From Aquipseudomonas alcaligenes_A (lineage in GTDB: Bacteria > Pseudomonadota > Gammaproteobacteria > Pseudomonadales > Pseudomonadaceae), in assembly GCA_048595745.1 (NCBI GenBank), contig CP184361.1: a stretch of 64,000 nucleotides of DNA; one strand, written 5' to 3'. This document shows positions 8,936 through 17,203 of this stretch, piece after piece. The position numbers and the translations under genes are program-made. Within the stretch, counting starts at the first letter, position 1, and each line of letters starts with the position of its first letter. The notes under the pieces were generated by a model. The model made no database searches. It saw only the letters and a list, made by a program, of their open reading frames with translations, and was not told the DNA's origin.

Positions 8936-9679
8936 ATGAACTCAAATATCTCAGTTAAAGACGTTTCGCTTAACTTCAGGCTTTATCACAAGAAAGGTGG
9001 CTTGCTGAAGGAGTTCTTTGCCGAGCTAATGAGGCGAGAAGGTAGAAAAAGCTACTCTGAGTTTAAAGCGCTGGATAATGTTACCTTGAATATCCAGCAT
9101 GGTGAGCGCGTTGGCATCGTTGGTCACAACGGTGCCGGCAAGAGTACATTGCTGAAGACGATCTGCGGTATTTATCATGCGAGTCAAGGAAAAGTTTCCG
9201 TTAGCGGCCGTATTGCGCCTTTGCTAGAAATCGGTGCTGGTTTCAATGCGGAGTTGAGTGGTCGTGAAAACATCTATCTGAATGGAGCAATTCTAGGGTA
9301 TGGAACAGCTAAGCTGAAGGAGATTGAGCCAGAAATTATAGAATTCACCGGGCTCGAAGAATTTATTGACACGCCGGTTAAGTATTACTCAACCGGTATG
9401 TATATGCGTCTCGCCTTCGCAATTGCTACCGCGGTCAAGCCGGATATTCTCATTTTGGATGAGTTATTTGCGGGGGGGGATGCTGAGTTTATCGATAAAG
9501 CCTTGGATAGAATGCATAGCTTTATTGCAGCGTCGAGCATTATGGTTTTCGTATCTCACCAACCGGATCTGATTAAGCGACTCTGTAATAGAGTCATTTG
9601 GCTTGATCATGGCAAGATCATAGAGGACGGTGAGCCAGAGATCGTAATTGATCATTACTTGAATGGTGTCAGAGGTTAA
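8936..9679 (+). CDS. wzt: Polysaccharide ABC exporter ATPase Wzt (short form)
   Basis: Nucleotide-binding subunit for Wzm. Walker A GHNGAGKST is at residues 63-71, a signature-like YYSTGMYMRLAFAIA follows, and Walker B is ILILDELFAGGD. At 247 residues it ends after the ATPase domain and lacks the C-terminal carbohydrate-recognition domain found in Wzt proteins that read a terminal cap (such as the E. coli O8/O9a type). This points to the KpsT/TagH-like short form, in which export does not depend on a Wzt-bound cap. A run of eight G lies in the Walker B region (9472-9479). Confidence 0.9.
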   Translation: MNSNISVKDVSLNFRLYHKKGGLLKEFFAELMRREGRKSYSEFKALDNVTLNIQHGERVGIVGHNGAGKSTLLKTICGIYHASQGKVSVSGRIAPLLEIGAGFNAELSGRENIYLNGAILGYGTAKLKEIEPEIIEFTGLEEFIDTPVKYYSTGMYMRLAFAIATAVKPDILILDELFAGGDAEFIDKALDRMHSFIAASSIMVFVSHQPDLIKRLCNRVIWLDHGKIIEDGEPEIVIDHYLNGVRG

Positions 9680-9683
9680 TATT

Positions 9684-10820
9684 ATGGCTATTCAGCTGTT
9701 TGTTCCAAATTTTCGTGTCGATGAGTGCCTTGCGGGTATTCGCGAGTGCCTTGAAAAGGGCTGGACCGGCCTTGGCTTCAAAACCGTAGAGATCGAGAAT
9801 GCCTGGAAGCAGTACACCGGTCTGCCACACGCGCACTTTCTTAGCTCCAACACTGTCGGGCTTCATCTCGCATTTCACCTTTTCAAAGAGAAGTATGGCT
9901 GGGAAGATGATGCAGAGGTGATTACTACGCCGCTGACATTCATTTCTACTAACCACGCGATTATTCAAACGGGCTTGAAACCGGTCTTTGCCGATGTCGA
10001 CGAATACCTCTGCCTGGATCCGGTTGATGTTGAGCGCAAGATTACGCCGAAAACGAAAGCGTTGATTTATGTTGGTCTGGGCGGAAATACCGGAAAGTAT
10101 GAGGCGATTGTCAAGCTGTGTAAGGCTCGTGGCATCAAGCTGATTCTCGATGCGGCACACATGTCAGGCACGCGTCTTCATGGCAAGCACGTAGGCTGGG
10201 ATGCTGATGTGACGGTCTTCAGTTATCAGGCGGTCAAGAACTTGGCTACTGCCGATTCCGGCATGATCTGCTTCGCGTCCGCTGAAGATGATGAGCGCGC
10301 GCGTAAGTTGACTTGGCTCGGTATTAATAAAGACACCTATGCTCGTACGGTGACGCAGGGCGCTTACAAGTGGATGTATGACGTGGAGGAGCTGGGTTTC
10401 AAATACCATGGCAACTCCATCATGGCTGCTATTGCTCTGGTATCGTTGAAGTATCTTGATCGCGACAACGCCTATCGTCGCCAATTGGCCAGCTGGTATG
10501 AAGAACTGCTGTCCGGTGACGAGCTGATCCGCGTCGTGCCTATTGCTCCGGGCTGCGAATCATCTCGTCATCTATTCCAAGTGCGTGTACAGAAGCGCGA
10601 GCAGGTGCTGATGGCGCTGAATGAATATGAAATCCATCCGGGTGTTCACTATCGTGACAATACCGAGTATGGCCTTTACAGCTTTGGTGCAGGTACTTGT
10701 CCTAAGGCTCATGAAGCCAGTAAAGAAATTCTGTCTTTGCCCATGCATATGGGCGTTACTCGGGCGGATGTTGAGTTTATCTGTGAGAAGTTGAAGTCTA
10801 TTGTGGCTGTGAAGTTTTAA
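9684..10820 (+). CDS. DegT/DnrJ/EryC1-family sugar aminotransferase
   Basis: PLP-dependent aminotransferase of the nucleotide-sugar class, 378 residues from the ATG at 9684 (GAGG eight bases before; a GTG-type start at 9663 would overlap wzt). Features are the substrate-loop region WTGLGFKTVEIENAW, the cofactor segments TPLTFISTNHAI and LILDAAHMSG, and the Schiff-base lysine in SYQAVKNLATADSG. Family members aminate 3- or 4-keto sugars. The only 4,6-dehydratase coded nearby is RmlB, so a dTDP-4-keto-6-deoxy-hexose is a possible substrate, but this is inference. Confidence 0.8.
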   Translation: MAIQLFVPNFRVDECLAGIRECLEKGWTGLGFKTVEIENAWKQYTGLPHAHFLSSNTVGLHLAFHLFKEKYGWEDDAEVITTPLTFISTNHAIIQTGLKPVFADVDEYLCLDPVDVERKITPKTKALIYVGLGGNTGKYEAIVKLCKARGIKLILDAAHMSGTRLHGKHVGWDADVTVFSYQAVKNLATADSGMICFASAEDDERARKLTWLGINKDTYARTVTQGAYKWMYDVEELGFKYHGNSIMAAIALVSLKYLDRDNAYRRQLASWYEELLSGDELIRVVPIAPGCESSRHLFQVRVQKREQVLMALNEYEIHPGVHYRDNTEYGLYSFGAGTCPKAHEASKEILSLPMHMGVTRADVEFICEKLKSIVAVKF

Positions 10821-10821
10821 A

Positions 10822-11658
10822 ATGGATCTTCGCTGCCGTTATTCGGAGTCTGCAAAAATCGCAGTTACAGGCTCGACCGGATACATTGGTTCATGTCTTA
10901 TAGATGCATGGGGGGAAGGGTGTTTCGCGGAAACGCCCTTCTCTAATGTTCCGGCGGGGGCGTTAGTGCTCCACTTTGCTGCCAACATTAGTCAATCATC
11001 TGTTTCTGTTGCTGAAAACGTGATGATTGATATGCATGTTTTAGATGTTGCTAATGCGAAACATCGTGGCGTGATTTATTTGTCTGGCAATAATGTATAT
11101 CCCTACATGCGCGATTGTAGGGTTACAGATTTTGTTAGAGTTATGGATAATTATTCCGCTTCGAAAGTATTCGGCGAGCGCATTTTCTGTGATTTGGCCA
11201 AAGTTCCTGTAGTTATCTTGCGAGTTGCCGATGTTTTTGGTGCAGGGCAGCGTCACGGGAACTTTTTTAAGGCTGTCGAGGCGGCCGTCCTGCAGGGCAG
11301 TAGTCTTAGGCTTTATGGCCAGGGTTTGAAGCGACGAACCTATATCCATGCTAGGGAGTTGGTGCATTTTATTCGGTGGATTGCCCAGGACTCTTTTGCG
11401 GAAATGGCGCAGCGTAAGATATTGAATGTTGGTTATCCAGATGCTCTCTCGGTCAAGGATATTCTTGATAGGGTGAGCGTGCGTGCGTCTTTGCCTGTTG
11501 AGGTTAAAGTGCTGGAGCAAGATAATTCTGCGCTCGATATTCGAACAATGGAGGTTGCCTTCCCATCAGGGTACAGGCCCTTGTGGCCGACCTTTGCGGA
11601 AGCGCTAGATGCTTATGTTGATGAGTTGATTGAACAAAAAGCTGGAGTGGCGACTTGA
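10822..11658 (+). CDS. NAD-dependent epimerase/dehydratase (extended SDR)
   Basis: A 278-residue SDR with the cofactor motif TGSTGYIGS near the N terminus and a YSASK active-site pair. It is shorter than typical UDP-glucose 4-epimerases. It starts one base after the aminotransferase stop, so both are likely made together and act on the same nucleotide sugar. The exact reaction (epimerase, reductase or dehydratase) cannot be assigned. Confidence 0.7.
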   Translation: MDLRCRYSESAKIAVTGSTGYIGSCLIDAWGEGCFAETPFSNVPAGALVLHFAANISQSSVSVAENVMIDMHVLDVANAKHRGVIYLSGNNVYPYMRDCRVTDFVRVMDNYSASKVFGERIFCDLAKVPVVILRVADVFGAGQRHGNFFKAVEAAVLQGSSLRLYGQGLKRRTYIHARELVHFIRWIAQDSFAEMAQRKILNVGYPDALSVKDILDRVSVRASLPVEVKVLEQDNSALDIRTMEVAFPSGYRPLWPTFAEALDAYVDELIEQKAGVAT

Positions 11659-12635
11659 ATATTTTGATTACCGGTGCTGGCTCTGTTATGGGGCAAAGCA
11701 TCTACAAGGCCTTGGCAGAACACGACTTTGGTGAGCCGCTTCAAATTCATTTTGCCAATAGTGATGAGTTGGGGGCGGGGCGGTTTTTTAACCAGCCATC
11801 TGCGCCAGTTATTGCGACTCCTATTTTTCCTCTAGCCGCTAGTGAGAGCTATATTGATTTTCTAGAGGACTATGTTGCTCAGCATTCAATAGATATTGTC
11901 TTTGCGGGCACCCAGCACGAACTTGCCAAGATTGCGACTTTTCGTGATCGGACCCTAAAGGCGGCGACGTTGTCCTCGCAGGCAGCGTCTATTTGTCTCG
12001 ATAAAGTAAAGACCTCTGCGGTTCTGGGGCGTCACTCGGTACGTGTTCCGCAGACCTTTTCTTTGGCGGATTACCTGCTGAACGATCAGTGCTTGGGGGC
12101 TGTGGTTATAAAGCCCAACCATAGTTCCTCTTCGAGGAATATCTACAAGGTGGCCGATATCGGCGCTGCCAGAAGGTTGATCGCAGATGAGGCTTTGAAC
12201 GTTAATGCATTTCTTGTCCAGGAGATGCTAGTTGGTGATGAGTATACCTGCGGTTGTTACATTGATCGCTACTCAAAATCTACGAATATTATCGTGTTCA
12301 AGCGTACATTAACTCCAGATGGCGCTACATCATTTGGTGAGATTGTCCATTCACCAGCAATTCATGACTATGTCGCTTCAGTTGCCAGTGCATTGGTTGC
12401 TGAGGGTCTGGACTTCGGCCATATCAATGTTCAGTTGATCATGACGGCATCGGGGCCTGTGCTGTTTGAGATTAATGGCCGGCTGAGTTCAACCGAGGGT
12501 TCAAAGGCGCACTATGGATTCAATTCCTGTGCGGCGTTCGTCTACAATGTTGTCTTGGGTAAGTCCTATGAGGGCTGGAGTGTTGCTCGCTCCGGGCGCT
12601 TTTTGCGTTACTACGAAGAGTTGTATTTTCAGTAA
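11655..12635 (+). CDS. ATP-grasp ligase, carbamoyl-phosphate-synthase-like
   Basis: A 326-residue protein with an ATP-grasp fold: VVIKPNHSSSSRNIYKV for the nucleotide lid, FLVQEMLVGDEYTCG for the second lysine/glutamate region, and the metal site VLFEINGRLSSTEG. ATP-grasp enzymes join a carboxylate to an amine or thiol through an acyl phosphate. The TTG start overlaps the previous stop in a TTGA, with GGAG seven bases before it. An amide-forming enzyme beside a sugar aminotransferase suggests an acylated or aminoacylated amino sugar; the substrate is unknown. Confidence 0.7.
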   Translation: MNILITGAGSVMGQSIYKALAEHDFGEPLQIHFANSDELGAGRFFNQPSAPVIATPIFPLAASESYIDFLEDYVAQHSIDIVFAGTQHELAKIATFRDRTLKAATLSSQAASICLDKVKTSAVLGRHSVRVPQTFSLADYLLNDQCLGAVVIKPNHSSSSRNIYKVADIGAARRLIADEALNVNAFLVQEMLVGDEYTCGCYIDRYSKSTNIIVFKRTLTPDGATSFGEIVHSPAIHDYVASVASALVAEGLDFGHINVQLIMTASGPVLFEINGRLSSTEGSKAHYGFNSCAAFVYNVVLGKSYEGWSVARSGRFLRYYEELYFQ

Positions 12636-13346
12636 ATGAAACGGCAAATAGTTAAATTGGCTTCCTCTGAGGAGCCAATTTTTTTTATTTCTGATATTCA
12701 TTCGAATTTCCCGGCGCTCAAGGCTGTTCTTGCCTCTATACCCGCAAAGGCATCTGTTTTCTGTGCGGGTGATATTCTGGGTTACTACACGGAGCCGAAT
12801 GAAGTTTCTGCGCTCCTGATTGATCGGGGTGTCACTTGCATCAAGGGCAACCACGATAAATATGTTCTGGAGGAGCTCTCATATAGTGACTCTCGTGAGA
12901 GTAAGTACCGCATCAAGGATACGCGTACCGCACTTACGTTGGCCAACACGGAGTGGCTTAGGTCGTTACCTGATGTATTGGATATTTGCTTTGGGGATTG
13001 TGCGAGTATTGTCCGAATGGTCCATGGGACCGAGCGGAGTGTCGAGGAATATATTTATCCGGACACGCCAATAACGTTTGAACTGGATCCTGGGGTGGTC
13101 GTGCTGGTTGCTGGCCATACGCATCATCCGATGCTGCGGCAGATTGGCCCCGCGCGCATGCTTAATCCGGGCTCTGTGGGTCAGGCGCGCGATCGAATTC
13201 CGGGAGCTTGCTATGCTTCGGTAAATATAGCGAGCGGTGTTGTGGATTTCTATCGTGTCCAGTATTCGATTCAAGAGTATCAGCAAAGACTGCTGGCTGC
13301 GGGGGTTCAGCCAGCGATGGTTGATATGTTGTCTAGGCAGTCTTAG
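12636..13346 (+). CDS. Calcineurin-like metallophosphoesterase (YfcE-like)
   Basis: A 236-residue phosphoesterase with all core metal-binding motifs: FFISDIHSNF, CAGDILGYY, IKGNHDKY and LVAGHTHHPM, plus NPGSVGQARD. The ATG follows the ATP-grasp stop with no gap. Its presence as the last gene of the coupled module suggests removal of phosphate from a sugar- or acyl-phosphate intermediate, or housekeeping dephosphorylation; neither can be proved from sequence. Confidence 0.75.
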   Translation: MKRQIVKLASSEEPIFFISDIHSNFPALKAVLASIPAKASVFCAGDILGYYTEPNEVSALLIDRGVTCIKGNHDKYVLEELSYSDSRESKYRIKDTRTALTLANTEWLRSLPDVLDICFGDCASIVRMVHGTERSVEEYIYPDTPITFELDPGVVVLVAGHTHHPMLRQIGPARMLNPGSVGQARDRIPGACYASVNIASGVVDFYRVQYSIQEYQQRLLAAGVQPAMVDMLSRQS

Positions 13347-13360
13347 CGGGTGGATTATCT

Positions 13361-14632
13361 GTGAAGATAAATTTCTGGTGTGAGGGTGACATTTCTACGG
13401 TCCGTGTAGTATCTCGCTTTCTTGATGATATGGCGGATGACGTATCTTGTGAGGTGCGCGTCATGGCGGCTCTAGATTGGGAGGTTTTGCATTCCGGTGT
13501 GAATGTCTTCTGTCGGGTCTGCCATCCGGATTATGCATGGGTACCGAGCTTCCTTTCAGAAAAATCCATTCCTTATATTTATTATCTCGATGATAATTTC
13601 TGGTGCATCCAGGGGCAGTCTGAGTTGGCTGTTTTCTATAGGTCTGCAGAGGTTGTCTCGACCTTGGATGCTTTTGTGCGCGGTTCGGCGCTGATCATTA
13701 CGCATACCCCGACCCTCTTTGAATTTATACGGAAGCGGTTCCCTTCGCTTCGATGTGAGCTGTTAGCGGCTCCCTTTGATAGCGATCTTGCAGCGGGTCT
13801 CGTTGATAAGGAGGGTGGTGATAATTCAAGGGATTTTGTTGTGGGTTATGCGGGGGGGTATAGGGCTGAAGAGTTCGATATAATCGAACAGGTTGTAATG
13901 GATTTGGCTGGGCGGAGGCCCGATATACGTTTTGAGTTTATCGGTGGTGTTTCTTCCCGCCTGCGCCAGTTAGAGAGTGTTCAGTGGTTTCCGGGTTTTT
14001 CCGACTACCAGGAATTTATAAAATTCAAGATATCCCGCAGGTGGTCGCTCGGACTAGCTCCGCTCTTGGATAGCCCTTTCAATGCGTCGAAGACAAATAA
14101 CAAGTTTCGTGAGTATGGTGGTTGCGGTATTCCGGGGCTATATAGTGATGTCCTTCCCTATAAGGACTGTGTTGAGCATGGTGTCACGGGCTATTTGACA
14201 GGGAATGATGTCGAGTCCTGGGTGAGTAGTATTGTCTATGCTGCTGATCACGCAGGTGAAGGACGCTCCATCTCTCGCTCCGCAATGCAGTACGTTCGTG
14301 AGCGTTATTCGCATCGCGCGATCGCTTCGAGTTGGCTCGCGGTTATCAAGGATGTTCCGCTTGCCTCATCTACTCGGGGGGGGGGGGCGAAATCACTAAA
14401 GCTTCGTTTCAATTATATGAAGTATCACTACTTGCATAAGCAGGTGGCTAATGCGCTTGAAGTTAAAGCAGCCTCGGATGTTGCGCTCTATCGGCGTAGA
14501 TTGTATGAGCAGCTCCATTACTGGTTCCTTCGTTATAAGGTAAGGAAGTTTGCTTTTGCTCTTTTGTGTGTATTGGGCATTTTTGCATTGCTTAATATTA
14601 ATGCTTATCTCTTGTTGGAACTCTTCTCTTGA
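13361..14632 (+). CDS. Glycosyltransferase with C-terminal membrane helix
   Basis: A 423-residue GT-B-type glycosyltransferase. Visible pieces are YIYYLDDNFWC in the N-terminal half, FVVGYAGGYRAEEFDII at the start of the second Rossmann domain, and LAPLLDSPFNASKTNNKFREYGGCGIPGLYS, which matches the donor-binding region of the GT1/GT4 class (quoted in part as NNKFREYGGCGIPGL). The last ~25 residues form a hydrophobic helix. It starts at GTG 13361. The gene contains a 12-G tract (14376-14387) ahead of the tail-coding part, and a 7-G tract at 13852-13858. Confidence 0.7.
   Translation: MKINFWCEGDISTVRVVSRFLDDMADDVSCEVRVMAALDWEVLHSGVNVFCRVCHPDYAWVPSFLSEKSIPYIYYLDDNFWCIQGQSELAVFYRSAEVVSTLDAFVRGSALIITHTPTLFEFIRKRFPSLRCELLAAPFDSDLAAGLVDKEGGDNSRDFVVGYAGGYRAEEFDIIEQVVMDLAGRRPDIRFEFIGGVSSRLRQLESVQWFPGFSDYQEFIKFKISRRWSLGLAPLLDSPFNASKTNNKFREYGGCGIPGLYSDVLPYKDCVEHGVTGYLTGNDVESWVSSIVYAADHAGEGRSISRSAMQYVRERYSHRAIASSWLAVIKDVPLASSTRGGGAKSLKLRFNYMKYHYLHKQVANALEVKAASDVALYRRRLYEQLHYWFLRYKVRKFAFALLCVLGIFALLNINAYLLLELFS
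14376..14387 (+). repeat. Poly-G tract (12 G) within a glycosyltransferase gene
   Basis: Twelve consecutive G encode Gly-Gly-Gly at about residues 340-342. As written the reading frame is open. Loss of one G would give Arg-Asn-His then TAA; gain of one G would give a stop after about 18 further codons. Either change removes the C-terminal hydrophobic helix. Confidence 0.95.
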
Positions 14633-15966
14633 AGCGTAAGATTCTGGTTGTCTGCAACGATGTCATTGGCGTCAAGATGGCCGGGCCAGCTATCCGCTGT
14701 GTTGAAATAGCCCGGCAACTTGCGTCTGAGCATGCTGTTGTGCTGGCGTCTCCGAATGTTTCGTTGCAGGTTACTACGCCTTTCGAGATTATTGAGTTCT
14801 CCAGCCAGCGCTTTCGTCAGGTTGCAGACGAGGCTGATATTATTGTCGTGCAGGGAGATGCTTTGCGTGCTCATCCTTTTCTCAAGGATAGCTCGGCGGT
14901 TTTGGTGGCCGACCTTTATTGCCCCATCCCTCTTGAATATCATCAGGTTTCCGATGGTGTGGATATGGAAACCAGGACGCTGACGGGGGCATATCTCGCT
15001 GATGTTGTGCGAGAGCAGTTGGCTTATGCAGATCACTTCATTTGTGCCAGCGAAAGACAGCGCAACTATTGGCTGGGTGCTTTGACTGCCATGGGGCGTA
15101 TCAATGCGCTGCGCTGGCCTAATGCCAGTCGAGCCAATGTCGATGATCTGATCTCCTTGCTTCCATTCGGGCTCTCGCCAATAAAGCCGCGACGGGAGCG
15201 CAATGCACTGCGCGAGATGTTCAACATTCCGGTAGATGACTTCGTGCTGGTGTGGGGTGGGGGGATCTATCAGTGGTTCGATCCGCTGACTGTTATTCGG
15301 GCAGTCAAGCAGTTGGTCGAGCGTGGGTATCGCGTGCATTTGGCTTTTGTGGGTGTTAAGCACCCCAATCCTGGTATCAGTCAGCATGATATGTGTGCAG
15401 CTGCTGTTGCTTTGTCAGATGAGCTCGGACTAACGGGCAAGTTTGTACACTTCAACTTCGGTTGGGTTTCTTACGAAGATCGCCATAATTACTTGTTGGA
15501 CGCCAACGTTGGTGTAAGTGCCCATTACAATAATCCGGAAACCATTTTTTCATTTAGAACGCGGATGCTGGACTATCTATGGTGCGGTTTGCCGGTGGTT
15601 TCAACTCGTGGCGATGTCTTTGGTGACTCCTTGGCAGCGGAGGATTGCGGTATCGCTATCGATTATGAGTGCGTTGATGGCTGGGTTTCGGCAATCAAGG
15701 CGCTCATGGATGATCGAGGCAGTTTAGGTGCGATGAGTGATTCAGTATTTGCTTACGCTGAAGCTTTCCGTTGGGATCGCGTGGTTGCTGATTTCTGTGC
15801 TAGATGTGGCAGTCTGACCAAGGCAGCTGATCGAGACCTGGTGCGCCAATCCCTTATGCCTACCGCTGGATTGAGCATCCTAAGGCGGATCAAGCGTTCT
15901 TATTCGCAGGGCGGTTTCTCGGCCCTGTTACGAGCAGTTATGCGTAAGGTCCGGCGATATGCATGA
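14629..15966 (+). CDS. GT4-family (group 1) glycosyltransferase
   Basis: A 445-residue GT-B enzyme: KILVVCNDVIGVKMAGPAIR at the N terminus, FVLVWGGGIYQWFDPLTVI opening the second domain, and LDYLWCGLPVVSTRGD near the usual donor-sugar site. The TTG start overlaps the preceding stop as TTGA, as seen for the ATP-grasp gene. It likely adds one sugar to the lipid-linked glycan on the cytoplasmic face. Donor and linkage are unknown. Confidence 0.75.
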   Translation: MKRKILVVCNDVIGVKMAGPAIRCVEIARQLASEHAVVLASPNVSLQVTTPFEIIEFSSQRFRQVADEADIIVVQGDALRAHPFLKDSSAVLVADLYCPIPLEYHQVSDGVDMETRTLTGAYLADVVREQLAYADHFICASERQRNYWLGALTAMGRINALRWPNASRANVDDLISLLPFGLSPIKPRRERNALREMFNIPVDDFVLVWGGGIYQWFDPLTVIRAVKQLVERGYRVHLAFVGVKHPNPGISQHDMCAAAVALSDELGLTGKFVHFNFGWVSYEDRHNYLLDANVGVSAHYNNPETIFSFRTRMLDYLWCGLPVVSTRGDVFGDSLAAEDCGIAIDYECVDGWVSAIKALMDDRGSLGAMSDSVFAYAEAFRWDRVVADFCARCGSLTKAADRDLVRQSLMPTAGLSILRRIKRSYSQGGFSALLRAVMRKVRRYA

Positions 15967-16933
15967 TTCGGAGGTGGCGTATGTGCCGGATCAGAGTGCT
16001 AGTTGTGTTTATGCGGTTGTTGTAACGTACTTTCCTGATATTGCTCATTTGGAGCTGCAGCTTCGCAGGCTTGCTGAGCAGACTCATCGGACCGTTATTG
16101 TGGATAACGGCTCGAATTTATGCGTGGATAAGTTTCTGCTGGAGAGCGGGCTTTCCGATCAGGTAGACGTTATTCTCCAGGCTGAAAATTATGGCCTGGC
16201 TCAGGCTCAGAATGTCGGTATTGAGTTTGCGAGAGCGGCGGGTGCCTCTCATGTCGTGATTTTTGATCAAGACAGTTTGCCAGACGAAGGCATGATCTCT
16301 CGATTGCTTTTTGCTCTTGAGAGTCTGGAGGCAGAAGGTGTCAGGGTTGCAGCAGTGGCGCCAGCCTACAAAGATGAGGCGACATCTGCTCTTTCTGGTT
16401 TTGTGCGCAATAGTTGTTTTGGTTACAGACGGGTGACTCCTTTGCCGGGGCGCAGCGTTGCTGAAGCGGATTTTCTTATTTCATCTGGTTCGCTTATCCC
16501 GGTATCCGTATTGGCTGATGTCGGTTTAATGGATGCAGCGTTGTTCATTGATCACATTGACACGGAGTGGTGTTTCAGGGCTCGTTACATGGGGTATCGT
16601 CTATTCGGTGTGGATGGAGCGGTAATGCTCCACTCTTTGGGGGACCGGCGAGTCAGGTTCTGGTTTTTGCGATGGCGCATGGTTCCTTATCATTCGCCGT
16701 TTCGCTATTACTATATTTATAGGAATAGCTTTGCTTTGTTTCGGCGTAACTATATGCCTTTAAGTTGGAAGTTTTCTGATTTTTCCCGAAATATCCGTGC
16801 ATTTTGCTTTTTTGCGCTCTTTTCTGCTCAACGCAAAGATGTTGTGAGAATGATGATTAGGGGGGCATCTGATGGCCTTCGTTTGCGGCTGGGTAAGCTT
16901 GGTTCCCCTGAAGTGCCTCCTCGTCAGCAGTAA
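15959..16933 (+). CDS. GT2-family glycosyltransferase, rhamnosyltransferase-like
   Basis: A 324-residue GT-A enzyme. CVYAVVVTYFPD at the N terminus, VDNGSN, the acidic motif VIFDQDSLPDEGM, SGSLIPVSVLADVG and IDHIDTEWCFRAR all fit the RfbF/rhamnosyltransferase group. It overlaps the preceding gene by 8 bases. With rmlBDAC in the same island, dTDP-L-rhamnose is a reasonable donor. This is the last island gene; 270 bases then separate it from gyrA. Confidence 0.8.
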   Translation: MHDSEVAYVPDQSASCVYAVVVTYFPDIAHLELQLRRLAEQTHRTVIVDNGSNLCVDKFLLESGLSDQVDVILQAENYGLAQAQNVGIEFARAAGASHVVIFDQDSLPDEGMISRLLFALESLEAEGVRVAAVAPAYKDEATSALSGFVRNSCFGYRRVTPLPGRSVAEADFLISSGSLIPVSVLADVGLMDAALFIDHIDTEWCFRARYMGYRLFGVDGAVMLHSLGDRRVRFWFLRWRMVPYHSPFRYYYIYRNSFALFRRNYMPLSWKFSDFSRNIRAFCFFALFSAQRKDVVRMMIRGASDGLRLRLGKLGSPEVPPRQQ

Positions 16934-17106
16934 GCTGACACTGCAAGCTGATGTGTCCGGTCTTGGTGCGCTGTCTTTGGTTTCATCTCGCTGGCATTTG
17001 GCTGTCGCTTTGGTCTGGGGGCTTGCTCTCATCATTGTCGGCTGCAGAGTGTGAATGCTAAGGGTGTTTTGTCGGGGAGCTGGCGGTGGGGCTGCGTCGA
17101 CGTATG

Positions 17107-17115
17107 TGGTAGTAT
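17107..17115 (+). promoter_or_regulatory. Putative extended -10 promoter of gyrA
   Basis: TGG followed by TAGTAT (17110-17115) forms an extended -10 about 90 bases before gyrA. No good -35 is seen. The rest of the 270-base gap (16934-17203) holds no gene I can support. Confidence 0.35.
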
Positions 17116-17203
17116 TCGCCGCTTATGTTGGCATGGGGCGTTCAGTCCCTTCTGAATAGCGCTCCTTGCAGGGAGCATTTGAGAACAAGGAACCAGGCTT
17201 CTC

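Noticed and set aside
16872..17054. 60-residue open frame between the last island gene and gyrA
   Set aside because: It overlaps the glycosyltransferase 3' end in another frame and resembles nothing known.
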